Source of the DNA: Leucothrix arctica
GTDB lineage: Bacteria; Pseudomonadota; Gammaproteobacteria; Thiotrichales; Thiotrichaceae
Assembly (NCBI RefSeq): GCF_003172895.1
Contig: NZ_QGKL01000011.1
Coordinates: 61,434 to 125,433 of the forward strand
Reading direction: 5' to 3'
Length of the DNA: 64,000 nt
Shown: piece by piece, positions 58,842 through 64,000 of the stretch
How the letters are laid out: each line of letters starts with the position of its first letter
How positions within the stretch are numbered: the stretch's first letter is position 1
Made by a program: the position numbers and the translations under genes
The notes under the pieces: model-generated
Database searches by the model: none
Told to the model about the DNA's origin: nothing
What the model saw: only the letters and a program-made list of their open reading frames with translations

Positions 58842-59490
58842 TGGGTGTATAGACCCTATCGGTTATGGTCTCTCTAAATTTGATAAGCTAAAAAATGCTA
58901 GTTAATTGATGAAAGACTTTAAAAGAATGAAAAGTTAACATAAATGTTCATGGTAGCGTTTGTATAACGTCTAAAGCTCGTGAAGAGCTTCATCCAAATA
59001 AAGTAAACATGGTAATTATTTGATACCACTAGTTCAAGAGCATTCAGTCGTTAGATATTTCTTTTAATACTAGATAATCTGCTTACCATCACCTGCGATT
59101 TTTGACGTGAAGACATCTTTGTTATTAACTGATTTTATCAAATCTTTATTAAATAAATTAGTTAAATGGTGATTGATTCTGATAAATAGGATTTTAAAAA
59201 ATTGAAAGACCCTTGTTCAGGTTAAACTTATAAATACGCTAGGTAATTTTTTGCCCTCTCCATATTAAAATGATACCAACGGATAGTGGTAAAAATTCAT
59301 TAATATTTTCTGTATAACAGTTAAGTGAGAATTAACAGGAAATAATATTTTTTTCTCAAGTGTAGCTAAAAAACTGCTGTGATTTGGTAGTTCAATATAC
59401 ATATAAACTAAGTGGTGAAATCAACTTAGTTTTCATGATGTTACAACCTAGTATTTAGTAGGTAAACTGTATAAGGGTAATTTCTTTATT
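58842..59490. other. AT-rich intergenic region between the second phoB-like gene and the first pilin
   Basis: 649 bases without a coding frame I can support. It is AT-rich. Near its pilin end is a 9-bp inverted repeat (AAACTAAGT/ACTTAGTTT, 59405-59432), about 60 bases after the pilin stop, which may end the pilin transcript. No promoter or RNA was recognised with confidence. Confidence 0.5.
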
Positions 59491-59973
59491 TTATAATGCA
59501 GTTGTAGTGCATACCTTAGGAGCATAAGTTGCCTTAAATCCTTTTGCTGCTATACCATTGACGGTACAAGACCATTTACCAGTATTATCGCGGTCAAGTA
59601 TAATTGTTGCATTTTTAACTGCACCAGCTACAGAACCTGATAAGGTGCCCTCGACCTGTATTGTATTACTTGTACCATTTGCATTTAATTCAAAGCTCGT
59701 TATTTCGAACAAGTTTGAGCTCCCTGTCCAGCCATATGCTTTTGCGGCTGTGACTGCAGCAGCTCCAGAGGCTGTAGCAACAATATCACCTTCTAATATG
59801 CCAGCTTCCATGCCCGATTTAAAACCTACAATTTCCCCGTAACTAGAAGTGAGTTGAGATTTAGCAATATAATCCTGATACGCAGGAAGGGCGATAGATG
59901 CTAGGATACCAATGATTGCAACAACAATCATTAATTCGATTAAAGTAAAACCTTTTTGTATTTGCTTTTTCAT
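59491..59973 (-). CDS. pilA: Type IV major pilin-like protein 1
   Basis: A 160-residue type IVa prepilin. The leader KKQIQKG is cut before the Phe of [16 protein letters not shown], and the Glu5 needed for assembly is present. [12 protein letters not shown] continues the N-terminal helix; two C-terminal Cys (WSCTV and PKVC) would form the D-region disulfide. It shares overall design but only moderate identity with pilins 2 and 3, and has an extra Ala/Thr-rich stretch (about 60-75). Own sigma-54 promoter at 60017-60034. Confidence 0.92.
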   Translation of the reverse strand: MKKQIQKGFTLIELMIVVAIIGILASIALPAYQDYIAKSQLTSSYGEIVGFKSGMEAGILEGDIVATASGAAAVTAAKAYGWTGSSNLFEITSFELNANGTSNTIQVEGTLSGSVAGAVKNATIILDRDNTGKWSCTVNGIAAKGFKATYAPKVCTTTAL

Positions 59974-60016
59974 TATTACCCTTAATATTTTTTTTAATTA
60001 TTTTATAAGTAATACC

Positions 60017-60034
60017 AAGCATGAATCGAGCCAA
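60017..60034 (-). promoter_or_regulatory. Sigma-54 promoter of pilin 1
   Basis: Minus strand TTGGCTCGATTCATGCTT: GG and GC 10 bases apart (-24/-12 elements), 44 bases before the start codon. pilA is RpoN-dependent in many gammaproteobacteria, via PilR. Confidence 0.72.
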
Positions 60035-60609
60035 ACTTTTCGATTTATATAAGACTTTGAAATAAAAGGATTTTTTATTTCTAGTTATGTGTGTATTGTC
60101 ACTTTTTGTTAAAAAGAGACCATACATTAACATATATTGTCGCTAGTCAAGTTTGGAACTCGCACCGTTCAGCATATAATTTTTTAAACTTAGCATTCAA
60201 GTAGCTGTTAATTCAGTAGTATAAGTAAAAGAACTGATTGAAGCGCATAGATAACTCTAATTTTTGTTATGTATCTAAAATTTAAACCTAAAATCAGTCA
60301 ATAAGTGCAACATTAAATTGATTAGGTTCAAACCCCAAGTACAAATTCATTTAAAGGTTGCAGTGGGAGTTTTGATATTTAGGAACAAAGTTGTCTTGTA
60401 TTTACCTATCACACGTAACATGAAGTTGCCTCATTAGGGGCATAATCGCGTCTACTAGAGCTACTTTGAGTTATCACTAAAGATTCTGATAAAGCCGCCT
60501 AAACGATTGAAAAGAAAAAGATGTTACAGTCCAACTCATTCAATTATGGCCAATGAGTTGGACTGAAGGGTGATTTTATCGTTTATTCAATGTCACTGAT
60601 TCAGTAGCT
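60035..60609. other. Intergenic region between pilins 1 and 2
   Basis: About 570 AT-rich bases with no supportable gene. Near its right end is a perfect 14-bp inverted repeat, CAGTCCAACTCATT (60527-60540) and its complement (60552-60565), around an 11-base loop. It resembles a terminator or a small mobile-element remnant. The upstream control region of pilin 1 must lie in the left part. Confidence 0.5.
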
Positions 60610-60632
60610 TTATAGTGCTGATTTCTTATTAC

Positions 60633-60659
60633 AAAAAAAGGCTCCTTTTAGGGGAGCCT
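60633..60659 (-). terminator. Terminator of pilin 2
   Basis: Stem AGGCTCC/GGAGCCT followed by seven T on the minus strand, 45 bases after the stop codon. The same structure follows pilin 3. Confidence 0.88.
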
Positions 60660-60703
60660 CTTTATTAAACGATGTAACTTATTTTGTGTACTACTTATCG
60701 ATA

Positions 60704-61150
60704 TTACTGACAGTTCTTTGGCTTGTAGTTATCTTTAAAGCCGTTAGCAGCTGTACCAGCAATTGCACAAGTCCATTTACCTGCTACATCACGATCTAGC
60801 GTAATTGTTGCATTTTTAACTGCACCGGCAACAGAACCTGAAAGAGTACCAACAACGTTTATTTGATTGTTACCAGCAGTATTCAGTGTAAAAGCAGTGA
60901 TTGCCATCATGTTAGAGCTATCAGTCCAGCCATAGTTAGCAATATCTGTAAGTGCTGCTTCATCTCCATCAAGTAAACCCGCTTCCATTCCTGCTTTCAT
61001 GCTCGATATTTCGCCATAGGCAGCAGTTACTTGTGACTTAGAAATGTAATCTTGATAAGCAGGTAGTGCGATTGAAGCCAAAATACCGATGATTGCGACT
61101 ACGATCATTAATTCAATTAGTGTAAAACCTTTCTGGAGTTGCTTTCTCAT
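60704..61150 (-). CDS. pilA: Type IV major pilin 2
   Basis: A 148-residue type IVa prepilin: leader MRKQLQKG, then [18 protein letters not shown] with Glu5, and a globular domain with the C-terminal disulfide pair (WTCAI and PKNC). Differs from pilin 3 at only three residues (Asn/Ser in VKNATIT, Ala/Val in CAIAG, Asn/Ser in KDNYKP). Good sigma-54 promoter and terminator. Probably a major pilin subunit working with the pilMNOPQ machine. Confidence 0.93.
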   Translation of the reverse strand: MRKQLQKGFTLIELMIVVAIIGILASIALPAYQDYISKSQVTAAYGEISSMKAGMEAGLLDGDEAALTDIANYGWTDSSNMMAITAFTLNTAGNNQINVVGTLSGSVAGAVKNATITLDRDVAGKWTCAIAGTAANGFKDNYKPKNCQ

Positions 61151-61212
61151 TTTTATATCTCTCTTATTATTAAGTTTATTATGTAGTTGTTATTAACTAT
61201 CTGATTAATACA

Positions 61213-61230
61213 TTGCAGAAGCCATGCCAA
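61213..61230 (-). promoter_or_regulatory. Sigma-54 promoter of pilin 2
   Basis: Minus strand TTGGCATGGCTTCTGCAA: GG-N10-GC in a close match to TGGCAC-N5-TTGCA, 63 bases before the ATG. Confidence 0.82.
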
Positions 61231-61368
61231 GTTTTGCTGTTTATAGCTTAAGTTGTTGAAAGTAGGTAACTAATTTATTTTCTGTTGCTTTTGTTACATG
61301 ACACGCTAATATATTTTATCGGTTAAAATGTCATTATTTGTCATCCTGGTGTCACTAAGGGGCCCCCC

Positions 61369-61392
61369 TGTGTCAGGATTGTTGCCACCCCT
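61369..61392 (+). repeat. Left terminal inverted repeat of the IS
   Basis: TGTGTCAGGATTGTTGCCAC onward; pairs with the right end at 19 of 24 positions. Confidence 0.82.
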
Positions 61393-61430
61393 AAATTCTC
61401 TTAAACTGAGTGGGTCGAATAAGGTCAATA

Positions 61431-61927
61431 ATGGCTTATTCCATCGAACGAAAAGAGGCAATCCTCAAGAAACTATTGCCACCTGTTAATCAAACCGTTG
61501 CTGAAGTCGCCCGTGCAGAGGGATTGTCGGTCAATACCCTTTATCAATGGCGTGAAAAAGCAAGACAATCAGGACACCCTGTGCCCGGAAAAACACCGAC
61601 CACCAACGATTGGTCAGCAGAGACTAAGTTAGCGACCGTGATTGAAACAGCGCTGTTATCTGAGTCAGAATTAAGTCAATACTGCCGTGAGAGGGGCTCT
61701 ATGTCGATCAGGTTAAATCCTGGAAAATCCAATGCCTCACGGGTTTTCAGCTGAGTAAAGCGCAACAAAAAGACGCGTCTACGCAAGCCAAAGCAGATCA
61801 ATTGAGCATCAAAACGCTTAAGAAAGAACTTCGCTATAAAGAGAAGGCTTTAGCTGAAACGGCCGCGTTATTGGTGTTCAGAAAAAAGCTGGATGCGTTT
61901 TGGGAGCAAGACAACGAGGACAGCTAA
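61431..61927 (+). pseudogene. IS3-family orfA, frame broken
   Basis: OrfA of the element, the DNA-binding half of the transposase. From the ATG at 61431 (AYSIERKEAILKKLLPP, helix-turn-helix with VAEVARAEGLSVNTLYQWR) the frame is open to 61754, but the family sequence after SQYCRERG continues in the -1 frame (LYVDQVKSWK, then LSIKTLKKELRYKEKALAET) and ends at 61927. The break is at GAGAGGGGCT near 61690-61700, consistent with loss of one G. Either this copy is inactive or the assembly has an error. Confidence 0.8.
61882..61888 (+). promoter_or_regulatory. A AAA AAG programmed -1 frameshift site
   Basis: AAAAAAG in the phase A AAA AAG of the orfA frame, in the overlap with orfB. A -1 slip here leads exactly into the orfB frame and makes the OrfAB transposase, as in other IS3-family elements. 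Confidence 0.82.
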
Positions 61928-62988
61928 GTTCTCTCTCAGAACGCAAAAAATTGATCACCCTTATTCGGGAAGCCTTCGCCGCAGGTGCACGATTAAAACG
62001 GGCTTGCGAGGAAGCGAGTATCAGCTTTAGAACGTATAAGCGTTGGTTTAAAGCGGGTGTTGTTCAAGCCGACAAACGATCCTCGTGCGATCGCACAGCA
62101 CCCGTCAATAAGTTAACCCCACAGGAACAGGTAATGATACTGACAACGTGTAATCAGGCGGAGTATGCCCATCTACCCCCGAGTCAGATAGTCCCGTCGC
62201 TGCTAGACAAAGGGATCTATTACGCATCAGAATCCAGTTTTTATCGAGTGCTAAAGCAAGCGGGTCAGCTGAACTATCGAGGCTGTACTAGCCAATCTCA
62301 GAAGCGCCATAAACCGACGAGTTTTAAAGCGATTAAAGCCAATGAACTATCGTCTTGGGACATTACTTATTTAGCTTCTCCGGTGAAGGGGCAGTATTAT
62401 TATCTCTACCTGTTTGAAGATATTTATAGCCGTAAGATCGTTGGCTATGAGGTCTACGAAAAAGAATGTGGTGAGCTGGATTCCCAGCTGTTACAGCGCT
62501 GTATGCTAAAAGAACAGTGCTTTAATCGGCCTGATTCATTGGTGTTACATTCTGATAATGGTGCGCCAATGAAGTCATTTACATTGAAAGCAAAAATGGA
62601 AGAGCTGGGTATCATCAGTTCTTATAGTCGCCCCAGAGTTAGCAATGATAATCCGTACTCTGAATCACTGTTTAAGACCTTAAAGTACCGAGGTAACTGG
62701 CCATCGGATGGTTTTTTGAGCCTAGAGGATGCCAGAGATTGGGTGCATCATTTTGCTGATTGGTACAACAATGAACATAAGCACAGTCAGATTAACTACA
62801 TGACGCCCGCTAACCGTCACAAAGGGCTAGACGCCGAGATATTGACTGCGCGTAAAGCGGTCTTAGAGAAAGCACGGCAATTACACCCGCTTAGATGGTC
62901 AGGTTCTGTTAGGAATTGTGATCCCATTGGTGCAGTGATGTTAAACCCAGATATTGATGCGGTAGAGCCTTTAAAAATACCAGGGTAA
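61900..62988 (+). CDS. IS3-family transposase OrfB (DDE integrase core)
   Basis: A 362-residue product that, fused by frameshift to OrfA, catalyses transposition. After a helix-turn-helix region (ACEEASISFRTYKRWF) come HTH_21-like LPPSQIVPSLLDKGIYYASE and the rve core with the DDE residues: Asp in SSWDITYLAS, Asp in LHSDNGAPMKS and Glu in NPYSESLFKTLKYR. The C-terminus NYMTPANRHKG is typical. The TTG at 61900 is only a nominal start, as expression is expected by frameshift from orfA. The frame is intact. Confidence 0.9.
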   Translation: MGARQRGQLSSLSERKKLITLIREAFAAGARLKRACEEASISFRTYKRWFKAGVVQADKRSSCDRTAPVNKLTPQEQVMILTTCNQAEYAHLPPSQIVPSLLDKGIYYASESSFYRVLKQAGQLNYRGCTSQSQKRHKPTSFKAIKANELSSWDITYLASPVKGQYYYLYLFEDIYSRKIVGYEVYEKECGELDSQLLQRCMLKEQCFNRPDSLVLHSDNGAPMKSFTLKAKMEELGIISSYSRPRVSNDNPYSESLFKTLKYRGNWPSDGFLSLEDARDWVHHFADWYNNEHKHSQINYMTPANRHKGLDAEILTARKAVLEKARQLHPLRWSGSVRNCDPIGAVMLNPDIDAVEPLKIPG

Positions 62989-62998
62989 TTATTATGCA

Positions 62999-63022
62999 AC
63001 GGGTGACAACATTCTTGACAGA
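62999..63022 (-). repeat. Right terminal inverted repeat of the IS
   Basis: Complement of this segment reads TCTGTCAAGAATGTTGTCAC onward; pairs with the left end at 19 of 24 positions. Confidence 0.82.
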
Positions 63023-63026
63023 CACC

Positions 63027-63237
63027 GGGGCATTGAAATAAAAAGTGTGATAGCTTTCTTAAAAGTCTTAACTCTTTGCTGATAAGGTGCTATCGCAATT
63101 CCCTGTATTATTGTTCCGGCACATTGAGCAGGCCGTGTTCTAGAGCAAGTATCAATAGTTGATTTACAGGCATTCATTACTTCAGTCGCTTCTTTGGCTG
63201 AGTAGTTTTTGATCAAAAAATAGTTATGCACACTCAA
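63027..63237 (-). pseudogene. Possible small gene cut by the IS
   Basis: A minus-strand frame from a TTG at 63237 (SVHNYFLIKNYSAKEATEVM, four Cys) runs into the IS end. If the IS and one GGGG are removed, the frame stays open across the junction for about 17 more codons in the left flank and stops near 61310. It has no good ribosome site or ATG, and I do not recognise it. It may be a real small gene or chance. Confidence 0.3.
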
Positions 63238-63387
63238 GTCTAAGCCTGGGTGAAAAGTTGCACCTCTTTCAGTGAGTCATTAGTTCTCGCATGATAGTGT
63301 AGGGTGATAATATTACCTTTAGATAGATGGCCAGATTTAGTAAGGCACTACACTTAATACAGCGTTATAGTGCTGATTTATTATTAC

Positions 63388-63414
63388 AAAAAAAAGGCTC
63401 CTTTTAGGGAGCCT
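63388..63414 (-). terminator. Terminator of pilin 3
   Basis: Stem AGGCTCC/GGAGCCT with eight T on the minus strand; copy of the terminator after pilin 2. Confidence 0.88.
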
Positions 63415-63459
63415 CTTTATTAAACGATGTAACTTATTTTGTTGTACTACTTATAGATA

Positions 63460-63906
63460 TTACTGACAGTTCTTTGGCTTGTAGCTATCTTTAAAGCCGT
63501 TAGCAGCTGTACCAACAATTGCACAAGTCCATTTACCTGCTACATCACGATCTAGCGTAATTGTTGCGCTTTTAACAGCACCGGCAACAGAACCTGAAAG
63601 AGTACCAACAACGTTTATTTGATTGTTACCAGCAGTATTCAGTGTAAAAGCAGTGATTGCCATCATGTTAGAGCTATCAGTCCAGCCATAGTTAGCAATA
63701 TCTGTAAGTGCTGCTTCATCTCCATCAAGTAAACCCGCTTCCATTCCTGCTTTCATGCTCGATATTTCGCCATAGGCAGCAGTTACTTGTGACTTAGAAA
63801 TGTAATCTTGATAAGCAGGTAGTGCGATTGAAGCCAAAATACCGATGATTGCGACTACGATCATTAATTCAATTAGTGTAAAACCTTTCTGGAGTTGCTT
63901 TCTCAT
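63460..63906 (-). CDS. pilA: Type IV major pilin 3, near-identical to pilin 2
   Basis: A 148-residue type IVa prepilin with the same leader, [10 protein letters not shown] helix and C-terminal disulfide pair as pilin 2. The three replacements fall in the globular domain and C-terminal D-region (VKSATIT, CAIVG, KDSYKP), positions likely to be surface-exposed on the pilus. Promoter and terminator are also duplicated, so both genes should be expressed alike. Recent tandem duplication. Confidence 0.93.
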   Translation of the reverse strand: MRKQLQKGFTLIELMIVVAIIGILASIALPAYQDYISKSQVTAAYGEISSMKAGMEAGLLDGDEAALTDIANYGWTDSSNMMAITAFTLNTAGNNQINVVGTLSGSVAGAVKSATITLDRDVAGKWTCAIVGTAANGFKDSYKPKNCQ

Positions 63907-63968
63907 TTTTATATCTCTCTTATTATTAAGTTTATTATGTAGTTGTTATTAACTATCTGATTAATACA

Positions 63969-63986
63969 TTGCAGAAGCCATGCCAA
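63969..63986 (-). promoter_or_regulatory. Sigma-54 promoter of pilin 3
   Basis: Minus strand TTGGCATGGCTTCTGCAA, identical to the promoter of pilin 2, 63 bases before the start codon. Confidence 0.82.
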
Positions 63987-64000
63987 GTTTTGCTGTTTAT

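Larger units (their letters stand above)
60610..61244. repeat. Direct repeat, copy 1 (pilin gene with promoter and terminator)
   Basis: About 635 bases holding terminator, pilin 2 and sigma-54 promoter are repeated at 63365-64000 with only about ten differences seen by eye. The second copy runs to the window edge, so its true length may be greater. Confidence 0.93.
61363..63026 (+). mobile_element. IS3-family insertion sequence
   Basis: About 1.66 kb with orfA, orfB, an A6G frameshift site and imperfect terminal inverted repeats (61369-61392 against 62999-63022, 19 of 24 identical). GGGG stands at both borders (61359-61362, 63027-63030), compatible with a 3-4 bp target duplication; exact ends are uncertain by a few bases. 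It is inserted between two near-identical pilin genes. Confidence 0.88.
63365..64000. repeat. Direct repeat, copy 2 (reaches the window edge)
   Basis: Second copy of the pilin unit at 60610-61244, same orientation, separated by the IS and about 460 other bases. Differences include three amino-acid changes and a few silent or intergenic changes. Confidence 0.93.

Overview
The window reads as a chromosomal segment of a moderately AT-rich gammaproteobacterium. Evidence: the order pilMNOPQ-aroK-aroB, the block hrcA-grpE-dnaK-dnaJ-dapB, the lysozyme-like and secretin families present, recN next to nadK, rpsU, hda, sbcB, truC, a pst-phoU operon with phoBR, and sigma-54 type promoters in front of type IV pilins. 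The exact genus cannot be read from the sequence; a marine, Thiotrichales-like organism is a guess. No rRNA, tRNA or CRISPR array was seen.

Layout. 1-7.7 kb: the 5' end of ftsH and rlmE, yhbY, a CDGSH protein, ssb, bamE, rpsU, hemE and mrcA (PBP1a). 7.8-15.7 kb: the type IV pilus assembly operon pilMNOPQ, then aroK, aroB and a short dGTPase. 15.9-17.3 kb: a calcium-binding thrombospondin-type-3-repeat surface protein whose reading frame breaks at a run of ten A. 17.4-20.1 kb: recN and nadK, opposite to the heat-shock block hrcA (20.2), grpE, dnaK, dnaJ, dapB, an AI-2E/PerM permease and hda. Two sigma-32 type promoters mark the heat-shock genes.

27.9-33.6 kb is more accessory: a DUF533 protein, a PPK2 polyphosphate kinase, a T4-type lysozyme with a holin-like membrane tail, a DUF4143 AAA ATPase whose start codon lies in a perfect 20-bp inverted repeat, and a low-GC DUF4365 nuclease-fold protein. 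33.6-36 kb is a prs-nadV NAD-salvage operon with two related operator-like palindromes in its promoter. 36-43 kb carries a Spy-like protein, sbcB, a methyltransferase, an M50 protease, a DegP/DegQ protease, truC and an M20 amidohydrolase.

43-58.8 kb combines phosphate control with a Ter stress cluster: phoB-phoR, then terC-terZ/D-terA-terB-terD followed by three biosynthetic-module genes (PRTase-TRSP, HAD phosphatase, PRTase-PELOTA), then phoU-pstBAC-pstS read the opposite way and a second phoB-like regulator. Pho boxes precede phoB and pstS.

58.8-64 kb is the major pilin locus: three pilA-type genes on the minus strand, each with a sigma-54 (GG-N10-GC) promoter. The last two are near-identical members of a direct repeat of more than 630 bp, and an IS3-family element lies between them. 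The pilins here and the assembly machine at 7.8-12.9 kb would act together in type IV pilus formation.
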